Shown here one piece after another: positions 16,126 through 25,800 of a DNA stretch of 64,000 nt. The translations under genes and the position numbers were made by a program. How positions within the stretch are numbered: the first letter of the stretch is position 1; each line of letters begins with the position of its first letter. The stretch lies in the NCBI GenBank assembly GCA_964548225.1, contig CAZJQP010000013.1, positions 1 through 64,000 on the forward strand, read 5' to 3'. The notes beneath the pieces were generated by a model that searched no databases, was not told where the DNA came from, and was given only the letters and a program-made list of their open reading frames with translations. The stretch comes from CALMEH01 sp964548225 (GTDB lineage: Bacteria; Acidobacteriota; Blastocatellia; Pyrinomonadales; Pyrinomonadaceae).

Positions 16126-18009
16126 TCAAAAATCGGCGAAAGCGGTTTCGTTAAGAAAAATTTTCAATATTGCCGTCGTTCCTTGCCCCGCGTTACTTTT
16201 TATGTCCAAGCCGGATAATTTGCCGTAATATGAGGCTAATCTTTGTTCGATATTATACAATCCAAACCCTTCCGAACGGGATTTTTCGAGATTTGAAAAA
16301 TCAATGTCCGCCCCCGTGTTTGTAACTCTTAACTCCAAAAATGTTTTTCCATCCTCAATTATTGATTTAGCGGCAATTTCAATTTTCCCGCCGGCTTTCG
16401 ATTTTGAAATGCCGTGTTTTACGGCATTTTCGACCAAAGGTTGCAAAATCAGCGTCGGAATACGAATTTTTTTCAGCTTCTGCGGCACATTTATTTTAAC
16501 TTTCAATCTTTCCTCAAAACGCGCTTCCTCAATTTCCAGATAATTTTCAATTAATTTGATTTCCTCACCAAGCGTTGTAAACTCCCCGACTGAACGCAAA
16601 TTGCCACGCAAAAGTTGAGTGAGCTTCATCAAAGTCGAAAAGGCTTTTTCCGGCGCAGTTTGAATCAAATAACCGATTGTAGTCAGGGCATTAAACAAAA
16701 AATGTGGATTCATTTGGGCGCGAAGTGCATTAAGTTGGGCTTCAGCCGCAAGTTTGCTGAATTCCTGCGCTTGCAATTCCTGCGCGAGACGTTCGTTTGA
16801 AACCCGTAAAGTGTCAATTTTTCGAGCCGCAAGAAGCGCAGTTTGTTCAAGCATTTCAATTTCATCGGAAAGGAGTTTCCGTCCGCCGGCAAAGTTTTTC
16901 AATTTGATTTCATAAAACGGAGATTCTGCCGTTGGAACAAAAATTAAGGCTTCATTTGCATCTAAAATAACACTCGGCAAAACATTTTCGCTTTCATTCA
17001 GTTCTTTCCATTTTGCTTCGCCGGACGTTAAAGCAATTTTTAACTTCTTGCAGGTTTCATCTAAAATAGTGCCGGTGTCCGTTTGTTTCTCAATTATTTG
17101 CACGATTTCAGTTCGCAAATTTTCATAATTGACGCGACGTAAAATAATTTTATCAACAAACCAAACAGCAAATTTATGAAGCTGCGGATAGCAAAGCGCA
17201 GTCGAAATCCACAGCGTCATTACAATAATGGCGGCTTGCACATCGTTTCGGTCGTGCGTTTCGTGCCAAGCAAGCAACGGAACTGCCGCGAAAACATATA
17301 AACCAAATGCCAACGCCGCCAATAAAAGCAATGAAAACGCACGTTTCAGAAATAAATCGGCAAAAGCAAAACGATAGTCCTGCAATAAAATTGCCAATGC
17401 CAATGGCAAAGAAGATTGGTGTGCAAATAGTTCGACAATTAATGAACTTTCTTCTTTTTCGCTTGAGAGATGCAATGCCGAAACCGCAAAAATCAGCAAA
17501 GCCGTAATCCAAACTGCTTTTTTTTCCAGCGTTTGCTGAAACGTGAAAACCAACAAACCGCCCAAAAGCCCAAGCGCACCGAAAGTCAAAACCCGCAATG
17601 CCAAATCAGAAGGCGCAGAATTAAAAAAAATAGCCGAATAAAAATGCAAAATGCTTGCAAACGCACTCAAAATATATGAAAAAAAAGTTAGAAAGCGCAC
17701 GAATTTATTTTCTATGCCCGCATTTTTCAACGCCGAATACACAACCACCGATGGCAAAAACCCAAGCGCAGAATAAGAAATTGCCTGCAAAATCGGTAGA
17801 GTCGGAATTTGTCCGAAATCACGTCTGACAAATTCAAAAAGCTCGCCCGCGTTCCAAAAAAGTCCTAAAATTGAGGTAGTTAAAAGCAAAAAATCAATAG
17901 TTTTCGGCTTCCGATGGCGCAAAACCATTACCAAAAGCAAAAAATAAAGAGCTACGCCAACCGTAAAACCGAGCAAATTTATGAGTGATGCCGAATTGAG
18001 CGAATTCAT
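16126..18009 (-). CDS. LytS-type membrane histidine kinase
   Basis: A 627-residue sensor kinase. The N-terminal 280 residues contain seven or eight hydrophobic segments. A GAF-like region follows (about 290-380) and a coiled linker (RKIDTLRVSNERLAQELQAQ). The His_kinase domain carries ALRAQMNPHFLFNALTTI, the NPHFLFN motif around the phosphorylated histidine. The HATPase domain has LVENAVKHGI (N box) and GFGLYNIEQRL (G box). It would autophosphorylate and pass phosphate to the LytTR regulator, encoded 36 bp downstream. The ligand is unknown. Confidence 0.93.
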   Translation of the reverse strand: MNSLNSASLINLLGFTVGVALYFLLLVMVLRHRKPKTIDFLLLTTSILGLFWNAGELFEFVRRDFGQIPTLPILQAISYSALGFLPSVVVYSALKNAGIENKFVRFLTFFSYILSAFASILHFYSAIFFNSAPSDLALRVLTFGALGLLGGLLVFTFQQTLEKKAVWITALLIFAVSALHLSSEKEESSLIVELFAHQSSLPLALAILLQDYRFAFADLFLKRAFSLLLLAALAFGLYVFAAVPLLAWHETHDRNDVQAAIIVMTLWISTALCYPQLHKFAVWFVDKIILRRVNYENLRTEIVQIIEKQTDTGTILDETCKKLKIALTSGEAKWKELNESENVLPSVILDANEALIFVPTAESPFYEIKLKNFAGGRKLLSDEIEMLEQTALLAARKIDTLRVSNERLAQELQAQEFSKLAAEAQLNALRAQMNPHFLFNALTTIGYLIQTAPEKAFSTLMKLTQLLRGNLRSVGEFTTLGEEIKLIENYLEIEEARFEERLKVKINVPQKLKKIRIPTLILQPLVENAVKHGISKSKAGGKIEIAAKSIIEDGKTFLELRVTNTGADIDFSNLEKSRSEGFGLYNIEQRLASYYGKLSGLDIKSNAGQGTTAILKIFLNETAFADF

Positions 18010-18071
18010 AAAATAGTGGTCAGTGTTTGTGTTTCAACTTTCGATTCACAATCTACCACTCACCAAATACT

Positions 18072-20021
18072 TTAATCCAATCTTAAAGTTTCCTTCAATT
18101 CGATTTGTTTTGTTGTGTTATTTTTGTCGGTAATTCTGAGCGGAATTTCCCATTGAATAGTTTTAATCAAACAAACTCCCGTATTATCTTCGCGGCAATA
18201 ATAGACGTTTATTTTTGCTTTTAGAATAGTTTCACCTTTTTTCAAAGTTGAAAAAGAAACCGTTAACGGAATACTGTTGAATTTTTGTCGGGCATTTTTG
18301 ATTTTTATTGTGTCGCTTTTCTCCGTTGTGATTTCATAGCGATTGGGCGCATTTTGATTGAGATGAAAACCATTCGGGAATTTCAAATTAATAATCAAAG
18401 AATTTTCGTTTTTGGCAGAAATTTCCTGTTTGGGAAATTTTATCACCGACAAATTCGGTTCAATAATTTCACTTTCGTCAGAGTTTGGCGGAGCTAAACC
18501 TTCGATTTTGAGCGTTGAAACTAATTTGGTTTTCAAATCAACAATTCTCACCGCGTGATTATTTGTATCGGCGATATACAAATTATCATTCGCCACACTC
18601 AAACCCGCAGGTTCGTAAAATGTTGGCTGTTTGCCGTCAATTTGTCCTGAATTTCCGTTGCCGAGAAAAGTATTTACAGTATCATTTTTAGGATCGAGAA
18701 TTTTTATTTTGTGATTATAAGTGTCTGCAATTAATACTTTTCCTTCATACATCTCTACACCCAAAGGATGTTGAAAACGCACTTCGTCGCCTTCCCCGTC
18801 TTGGTCGCCAAAAATAAATAAATCGCCACCGGCAAGCGTTTCGACTGTTTGTTTTTGAAGGTTTATTCGACGAATGACATTTGTTTCGCTGTCTGCAACA
18901 TAGAAATTTTTACCATCGGAAACAATGCCCGAAGGTTGACCGAAAGCGGACAAGCCGAGTCTGCCGTCGAGTCTGGCTTCCGCGCCTGTTCCGGCAAATG
19001 GTTGGGCTGTTTGTTTGTCAAAATCAATTCGCCAAATTTGATGCGTTCCTGCCATTGCCACAAAAAGCGAATTTCCGTCTTTGACCAAATCCCAAGGCGA
19101 ACTCAACGAAGTTTTAATACCGCCGCCTTTCGTGCGAAATTCGGCTTGTTTTCCATTACCGGAAACTGTTTCTACTATTTTCAATTTCAAATTAACGCGA
19201 CGGATTGAATGATTTGCAGTATCGGCAACATAAAGATTTTCGCCATCAAGAGCCAAACCTTGCGGACGATTAAATGCCGCCGTTTGGAAATTTCCGTCTG
19301 AGAGATTTTCTTTGCCGTTGCCGATTACGTCGAGCAATTTGCCTTTTAAATCCGTAATAACAATGCGGTTATGATTCGTATCGGAAATAAAAAGCCGATT
19401 AGATTTGCCGTCTGCCAAAACCTTGCCGGGGAAGGCGAGCGGCAAATCTCCGATTTTTGCTTTTTCGAGTGCAAATTTCAAAGGATATTCACGAAGTTCG
19501 CCACGAGTGCGAAAATCCGACACCAATTTTTCAATTTCTGCGCCGATTTCATCAAATTGCCCTTCGCCAAACCAACGATTTACAATTTCACCTCTCGGAT
19601 TTATCAAAACTAAGCCGGGATACGCGATGATTTTATAAGCATTCCATATCTTAAAATCCGCATCGTTCACAACCGGATGTTCGATGTCATAACGGACAAT
19701 TATTTTGCGGATATTTTCCGTTTCTCCTTCATTGTCGAATTTAGCTGAATGAACACCAATGATAACTAATTGATTCGGGTATTTTTCTTCCAAACGCCTT
19801 AAATCCGGCAATATATGAATGCAGTTGATACACCCGTAAGTCCAAAAATCAAGCAACACGATTTTTCCTTTGAGGGCAGCAAGGGACAAAGGTTGGTCAG
19901 TATTCAGCCAACTTTTTCCCCCGACAAGTTCAGGCGCACGAATTTGTTGCTGTGCTTGCACAGAAAAAAAACTGCAAAAAACCAAAACCAAACTTAAAAA
20001 TATCGAAATTTGAAACTTCAT
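18072..20021 (-). CDS. secreted thioredoxin-like / NHL-repeat protein
   Basis: A 649-residue exported protein resembling NHLRC2. A signal peptide (residues 1-23, FFSVQAQ) is followed by a thioredoxin-like domain (about 30-170) with a CINC redox motif in DFWTYGCINCIH. About six NHL-type propeller blades follow (about 190-500; LFISDTNHNRIVITD, NLYVADTANHSIRRV, NFYVADSETNVIRRI). The last 140 residues are a beta-sandwich resembling the N-terminal DsbD-alpha region (PNGFHLNQNAPNRYE). It probably acts in the periplasm in thiol-disulfide chemistry or as a scaffold; the substrate is unknown. Confidence 0.88.
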   Translation of the reverse strand: MKFQISIFLSLVLVFCSFFSVQAQQQIRAPELVGGKSWLNTDQPLSLAALKGKIVLLDFWTYGCINCIHILPDLRRLEEKYPNQLVIIGVHSAKFDNEGETENIRKIIVRYDIEHPVVNDADFKIWNAYKIIAYPGLVLINPRGEIVNRWFGEGQFDEIGAEIEKLVSDFRTRGELREYPLKFALEKAKIGDLPLAFPGKVLADGKSNRLFISDTNHNRIVITDLKGKLLDVIGNGKENLSDGNFQTAAFNRPQGLALDGENLYVADTANHSIRRVNLKLKIVETVSGNGKQAEFRTKGGGIKTSLSSPWDLVKDGNSLFVAMAGTHQIWRIDFDKQTAQPFAGTGAEARLDGRLGLSAFGQPSGIVSDGKNFYVADSETNVIRRINLQKQTVETLAGGDLFIFGDQDGEGDEVRFQHPLGVEMYEGKVLIADTYNHKIKILDPKNDTVNTFLGNGNSGQIDGKQPTFYEPAGLSVANDNLYIADTNNHAVRIVDLKTKLVSTLKIEGLAPPNSDESEIIEPNLSVIKFPKQEISAKNENSLIINLKFPNGFHLNQNAPNRYEITTEKSDTIKIKNARQKFNSIPLTVSFSTLKKGETILKAKINVYYCREDNTGVCLIKTIQWEIPLRITDKNNTTKQIELKETLRLD

Positions 20022-20096
20022 ATTTGTAGAATGTTATTTTACCACCAAATTGTTCCATTTTTTTCGGCAAGTTTCACAAAATCTGTTTCTTTAAAG

Positions 20097-20132
20097 ACAA
20101 AAAAGCAGAGCTATTAACTCTGCTTTTTCTTA
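20097..20132 (-). terminator. terminator of the secreted-protein gene
   Basis: On the minus strand AAAAAGCAGAGTTAATAG then CTCTGCTTTTTTG gives an 11-bp stem followed by a U run, 18 bp after the stop codon of the gene at 20150. Confidence 0.85.
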
Positions 20133-20149
20133 TTTCACTTCTTAATTTG

Positions 20150-20965
20150 TTATTCAAAAAGTCCGTCGCCGATACTCATTTTGAGGTCAAGGTTTTTAAC
20201 TTTTCCTTTGCTTGAGCCATAAACTTTTACTTTCCAATCGCCCGGAATAAGAAAATCCGATGCTTTCACTTGATACGAAATTTTCATTCTTTGGCTGTTG
20301 CTGATGCCCAAAATCACCGAATCACGCGAATAACCTGTATCAGAATCAAGTTTCGTATTGCCTTTGTAAAACTCAAATTTCAGTTGATAATTTTCCAAGG
20401 TTACTTCGTCAGTATCCCAATTTGCCTGAATCGTCAAATTTCCGGTAAATGGCATCGAAATTGTCTTTGTTGCCGAGCCTGATTGAACTAAACCGAATTT
20501 CGACGGTGCAGAAATCGTTTTAGTTTGTGAGCCGGTTGTATAAAACTCAACCGTTCCGCGAACAGGCTGATTTACTTCATTATTGTTTGCTGATTCTAAA
20601 TTAAGCATTTCAACTCTCCAAGTGCGAACGGTGTTTGAACCGCCGGCTGCGGGCAAATTTAATTGAAATGTTTCTTCCGCACCGCCGATTGAACGAATAA
20701 CCGAATCAATTGCACCATTTGGCGAAATCAGACGAAAACGCACTTGCCGTTGTGCAAAATTATTATTTGAACCATCACGGCTTACCTTAAAGCGCACAGA
20801 AACCGGTAGCGCGTTGTGAATTGATACTTGTGTTTGTGAACTTGCGGTCGCACCGCCATTCAAAACCATTGAACGTATTTCCGATGCGAAAGACGCAACC
20901 GTCAACAAACCAACCATTACCAAAGAACTAATAACTGCGAATAATCTATTTTTCAAATTTTTCAT
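20150..20965 (-). CDS. secreted beta-sandwich protein
   Basis: A 271-residue exported protein with signal peptide (MKNLKNRLFAVISSLVMVGL, cleavage near ASFA). The mature part appears all-beta and repeats GSQTKTIS/GSATKTIS, suggesting two related sandwich domains. I recognise no named family. It is the last gene in the CHAT-sigma-anti-sigma direction, 171 bp after the anti-sigma-like gene and after a strong hairpin, so it may be an output gene of that sigma factor. AGGAGAAAGGA precedes the ATG. Confidence 0.75.
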   Translation of the reverse strand: MKNLKNRLFAVISSLVMVGLLTVASFASEIRSMVLNGGATASSQTQVSIHNALPVSVRFKVSRDGSNNNFAQRQVRFRLISPNGAIDSVIRSIGGAEETFQLNLPAAGGSNTVRTWRVEMLNLESANNNEVNQPVRGTVEFYTTGSQTKTISAPSKFGLVQSGSATKTISMPFTGNLTIQANWDTDEVTLENYQLKFEFYKGNTKLDSDTGYSRDSVILGISNSQRMKISYQVKASDFLIPGDWKVKVYGSSKGKVKNLDLKMSIGDGLFE

Positions 20966-21055
20966 TTCCTTTCTCCTAATATTTTAATTGAGCGGATGAA
21001 CGTAAATCTTAATCGTTCAACTCACTTCACTTGTAACTGTCGGGAAACGAAAAAA

Positions 21056-21100
21056 TGTGTCGCAAAAATTTTCACTTTTTTTGAAAATTTTTGCGACACA
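21056..21100. terminator. 17-bp perfect hairpin
   Basis: Arms TGTGTCGCAAAAATTTT (21056-21072) and its exact complement (21084-21100) with an 11-nt T-rich loop lie between the anti-sigma-like gene and the secreted-protein gene. The nine-base word TGTGTCGCA occurs again at about 22178, between the sigma and anti-sigma genes. A terminator is the simplest reading. Confidence 0.75.
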
Positions 21101-21136
21101 TCTGCTAAATACAAGCAAAAACAAGTATTTACAGCC

Positions 21137-22102
21137 TTATTTTTTTTCTACAATTAAATCAAAAAAATCTAAATCTTCAAACTCTTGGTCAGCCTTTGCG
21201 CCTTTTAGCGTTATTTTATAAATGCCTTTGCGAAGTTTTTTGGCAGGAATCGTCAGATTCAGAGATTTTTTATTTTGGGCGTTTCGACTCGAAATCAAAT
21301 TTCCGCCCGCATCGCGCATTTCGATTCGGAACTTTGTAAATTCTTCTTCGGTATTAAATCGGAGCCGCAAAAAAATGCTGCCGGTTTCGGGTTTTAAACT
21401 AATTTTGTTTGCTTCATTTCCACCGCTTCTCGAATCGGAAGAAAATAAATCCAAACGTGCCATCACCGGCGAAACTTGCCGCGGTTGCGGCGTAGTTTCG
21501 GTTTTCGGCTCTTCTTTTTTCTCAATCGGCGAGGGCGATTTTTTCGGCTCAATCGGCGTTGAATTTACGTTTGGCGAAGTATTTGAAAATGGCGTTGAAA
21601 TTGGCGAAACTGTCGGCGAAGGCAACTTTGTCGGCGTAGTTTGAATATTTTCATTGTCAATTTTCACAATTTCGGTCGGACGTTGTAAAAACCAAATAAA
21701 ACCGCCAATCAGCGTGAGAAACAAAACAGCAAGCGAAGCATACACCAAATTCGGAACGCTGAAAAAACCTTTCAAACTTTCCCAAAATGAAGGTGTTGCA
21801 GTTTCAGCAATCGCAATCGGTGCGAGAGATTTTTCATTTTCCAACAAAACCGCGGCGGCTTTGACTCGCGCTTGGCGGCGTTCGGAAACCAAAAAATTTT
21901 CTTCAAATTTGCGTTTTTGGGAAAATTCCAATTCATCGCGGACATATAAATCAATCAAATCAGTTTCTACTTCATCTAAAAACAGGCTAAATTCTTCGTC
22001 CGCAAAAAATCTTTCTTCCAACGCCGTTTGCTCGGTTTCGGAAAATTCGCCCAAGAAATAGCGAATTGCCTCGTTTTCATTAAAATCGTTTTTCATCATC
22101 AA
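21137..22102 (-). CDS. single-span anti-sigma-factor-like protein
   Basis: A 321-residue protein with one transmembrane helix (about residues 118-140, LVYASLAVLFLTLIGGFIWF). The cytoplasmic N-terminus (FLGEFSETEQTALEERFFAD) resembles acidobacterial anti-sigma domains but lacks the zinc-binding His-x3-Cys-x2-Cys motif. A Pro/Ser/Thr/Lys-rich linker (about 150-215) leads to a beta-sandwich C-terminal domain (LKPETGSIFLRLRF, GIYKITLKG). The gene follows the ECF sigma gene by 91 bp, supporting the assignment by context. It probably holds the sigma factor at the membrane until a periplasmic cue. Confidence 0.75.
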   Translation of the reverse strand: MMMKNDFNENEAIRYFLGEFSETEQTALEERFFADEEFSLFLDEVETDLIDLYVRDELEFSQKRKFEENFLVSERRQARVKAAAVLLENEKSLAPIAIAETATPSFWESLKGFFSVPNLVYASLAVLFLTLIGGFIWFLQRPTEIVKIDNENIQTTPTKLPSPTVSPISTPFSNTSPNVNSTPIEPKKSPSPIEKKEEPKTETTPQPRQVSPVMARLDLFSSDSRSGGNEANKISLKPETGSIFLRLRFNTEEEFTKFRIEMRDAGGNLISSRNAQNKKSLNLTIPAKKLRKGIYKITLKGAKADQEFEDLDFFDLIVEKK

Positions 22103-22193
22103 AAATTTTTCTGCAAAAAGTTTGTCTATTTAACGTCTTTTTGCCTTTCTATTTTTAACTGTCATTTTTCGCAAAAATGTGTCGCATTTTTTT

Positions 22194-22784
22194 TTACTTT
22201 TTTTTCAGACAGCCCAAAATGCAATCTTCCAGTTTTTCGCGCAGACGCACCGCACGATTTCTGAGCGCGTTTTGCGGAATGTTCAAACTCTGTGCCAAAC
22301 GCTGACGATTTTCAATTTTTTCGCGCTTTTCGCCTTGATAGTATCGAATGATAATCTCTCGATTTTCTGTTGAGAGTTCTTGCAAACATTTATTCAAACA
22401 CGAAAGTTTTCTTTCATTTTCGGCTTTTTCATCGGCTAATTCTTGAGGAAATTCGGATTCGGGGAGTTCTTTTGCAAGAGTTGATTCACGAACTCGTTGT
22501 TTGTGAATTTCCAAAACCAACATTCGTGCAACACCATAAACGTATTGGCTTACATCTTGGATTTCGCTTTCAGTCAGTTTTTTGGCAATGCGATTGAAAA
22601 CTTCGTCCGTGTGAGTTTCAGCGTCAAAAAATCCGCGACCTTCAAAAAACCGGATAAGATTGCGCCGAATCTTCAAATATTTTTCGCCTGCCGCCTCACG
22701 GTCTTCAGCGTCTAACACCAAAAGCAATTTATCAAATGCTTCCTGCGTCAACTGCCATTTAACTTTTGCGGTAACTTTGGACAT
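22194..22784 (-). CDS. ECF-type RNA polymerase sigma factor
   Basis: A 196-residue sigma factor. The start at 22784 is chosen because upstream in-frame codons lie in a word hairpin. Region 2 spans about residues 30-90 (KYLKIRRNLIRFFEGRG, DEVFNRIAKKL, VYGVARMLVLEIHK) and region 4 about 140-190 (LSTENREIIIRYYQGEKR, ALRNRAVRLREKL). There is no C-terminal extension. It lies between the CHAT-TPR gene and the anti-sigma-like gene on the same strand. It probably directs transcription of the cluster; I could not identify its promoter motif. Confidence 0.88.
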   Translation of the reverse strand: MSKVTAKVKWQLTQEAFDKLLLVLDAEDREAAGEKYLKIRRNLIRFFEGRGFFDAETHTDEVFNRIAKKLTESEIQDVSQYVYGVARMLVLEIHKQRVRESTLAKELPESEFPQELADEKAENERKLSCLNKCLQELSTENREIIIRYYQGEKREKIENRQRLAQSLNIPQNALRNRAVRLREKLEDCILGCLKKK

Positions 22785-22789
22785 TATTC

Positions 22790-22856
22790 GATTTTTGGTT
22801 TTTGGTCTTTGGTCTTTGTCTAATGATTTGAAAAAAACCAAAGACCAAAATCTAAT
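22790..22856. repeat. TTTGGTC-word inverted repeat
   Basis: Tandem 7-bp TTTGGTC words (GGTCTTTGGTCTTTG) on the left face AACCAAAGACCAAAATC on the right, filling the whole gap between the CHAT gene stop and the sigma gene start. Confidence 0.75.
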
Positions 22857-25800
22857 TTATTTCCATTCGCCTTGAAAGGTAAAAGCTGCCCAATAAAACG
22901 GATTGTCCAAACCTTTTTCTTTTATCATCGAAATTTGTGCTTTTTGAAGAGCTTTCGATGGCGGCAAATTTTCCTTGAGCATTGATTGATAAAATCTCTG
23001 CATCAATTTTGAAGTTGGGCGATCATCAACCATCCATAAACTCGCAACGACACTTTTCGCGCCGGCATACATAAAAGCGTGTGTGAATCCGACCAAACCT
23101 TCGCCACGAATTTCTTCTCCCAAACCTGTTTCGCACGCGCTCAAAACTACAAGTTGGGCATTTAATTTGAAATTGTAAATTTCGTTCATACGCCAAATTC
23201 CCTCTTGCGGATTTCCGTTTTGATCAAATAACGATAGCACTACACCCGAAAGTTCGTTAAATCGAGCATCGAACGAATTGTGAGTCGCAAAATGCAAAAT
23301 TCTAAACTGGCTCAAATCCTGTTTTCGCAAATTTGTTAAATTTGCGTCAAATCCGTTTGCCGTAAATCTTTTTTCTACCGGAAATAGCGGATAAATTCCC
23401 TCTGATTCCCGCCCGCTGAATACAAGCCGCGTGAATTTCCCTCGCTCAGTTGAATTGGTGTTTGGTTTGATTGCCAAAGTCAATCGCTCATCATTCAAAT
23501 TAAAAACCGGATCGGCGAAAATCGCTAACTCCTTGCCTGTTCCACGCCTTTCATTTTTCCGCAAAGTTGCCAAAGCCGAAGCTGACGGAAGATTTATGAT
23601 TTCATTGGTTTCTATCAAATATCGTTCGTTCGATGGCGAGTTTTTTACAACGGGCAAAGCGGCAAACGGGATGTATTGCAAAACCTCAGAACTAACAATT
23701 AAAAGTCTTTTGTTCTCAATCAAATTGGCAGCAGGCGAAATTAGAATTTTGCTTAGTTCGGCAGAGGTTCTTTGCATTTCGGAGTTTGCTTTTTGAACTC
23801 GCATTTCCGTCTGTTTTTCGGTTTCGTTTGGCAATGACTTTCGCAGTGTTTTCAACGAAACGTAAAAAGCACGCGCCAACGGTTCAATTTCCGTGCGTTT
23901 CGGCAATTCGATTACTTTGAGAGATTTTTTCTCGACTACAAACAAGAAACTGCGTTCCGTTCCGAGAGAAAATTCGAGCAAAACCGTATTTTCATCCAAA
24001 ACCTTCGATTGAATTTCCGATAAATTCAATGGTTTGGCATCGGAAAAACTCGCAAATTTCGGATTTGATTCACGAATTTTTCCGACAATTTCTTGATACT
24101 CTCTTATTAAATCAATAATTTCCTTCTCAACTTCAGCTAATTTTTGAGGCGATTTTGCACCCATAATTTTTTGCCGAACCGTTTCTTTGGAATTTATAGT
24201 TTGGCGCAAAAATTTTTCTTTTTCGAGCAATTCTTTTGGAATTCCTTCGCCCAATTCGGTTTGCCCGATTGATTCGAGCAAATTTCGCGCCCGCGCCCGT
24301 TCGCTTGCTTGCAAAGCCAAAGCATCAAAACCTTTGGTTGGTTCGGCATTGTGCCGCAACATTAGCAAATCAATGTAAAACTCATTATAATCTTGGCTTT
24401 TAGCAAAAAATTTCGCTTGTAAATCTTGTCGTTTTATTTTGTTCCGTGAATCTTCAATAAGCGTTAAGGCTTGTTCAATTTTCGTTTGTGATTCGTCTAA
24501 CTTCCCAAGTTTGCTTTCCGTTTTTGCGGCGCAAAGCAAGGCAACCGATTCGCCCAAACGATTTTGAATTTTCCGATTGATTTCGACCGAAGATTTACAA
24601 TTTTCCAAGGCTTTCAGAAAATTGCCCGAAAAATAAAAATTTTCGCCAATACGAAACATTGCTTGAGCTTCCCAATCCGGCAATTCAAATTCTTGAAAAA
24701 TCGGTAAAGCCGCCTGAAAAAATTCTAAAGCCTTTTCTCTATTACCTTTTTGTTGAAAAACAACGCCCAAATTTAAAAGTGCCATTGCTTCACGCGGCTT
24801 ATTTTTCAATTCGCGGAAAATCTCCAATGATTTTGTTTGTAATTCGAGGGATTTTTCTAAATTTCCCAGTTTTATATTCAAAAGCGCAAGATTGTTTAAA
24901 TTTGCCGCTTCATTTGCGCGAAGTTTGAGTTTGCGATTGAGTTCGAGCGATTGTTCGTAAAATTCGACAGCATTTGCATAATCGCCCAAATCATCATAGG
25001 CTGCGCCTAAATTGTTCAAACAAAAGGTTTGATTGATTTCATTGCCGAGCGAACGGAAAATTTCGAGAGCTTTCTTATAACATTCGATAGCTTTTTGAAA
25101 TTCGCTGATTCCTTTAAAAACCGAACCCAAATTTACTAAAGTTACGGCTTCCTGTGCTTTTTCTTTTATTTCCCGACGAATATTCAGGGCTTTTTCAAGA
25201 AACTCAATGGCTTTTACAGGTTCACCTAAATCATCGTAAATCGAACCGATGTTGTGCAATGCCCAAGCCTCTTGGCTTCGGTCGTTTTCTTCTTGAAAAA
25301 TCGGCAAAATCTCTTCAAATTGCTTTATTGCTTCGCGTGATTTACCCAACTTTGATGTAATTAAAGCTAAATTTCCGCCGATTTTAGCAATTCCGTTTTT
25401 ATCTTTCACTTTGCGGTAAATTTCGAGTGCTTCATTACATAGCTCTTCGGCTTTTTTCAAATTATCCAATTTGTAATGAACTGCCGCTTCGTTTGATAAA
25501 CTTTGTGCAAGTTGTGGAAAGGCATTTATTTCGCGGAAAATCTCGGCGGATTTGGCAAAATTTTCAATTGATTTTTGGATGTCGTTTAAGCCGATGTAAA
25601 GAATTCCGAGATAATAATAAACAAATGCTTCACCGAAACGATCTTTGGCGGTTTGAAAATGCGGAAGCGATTCCTTAAAGGCATTGACAGCAGAATTTTT
25701 TGCGTCTGCCCGTCCTGAAAACCAGACGGAAATTGCTTGATTATATAAATCTTCGGCTTTGATGCGACTTTTGTCGCTTTCATTTGCCGGACGCAATTCT

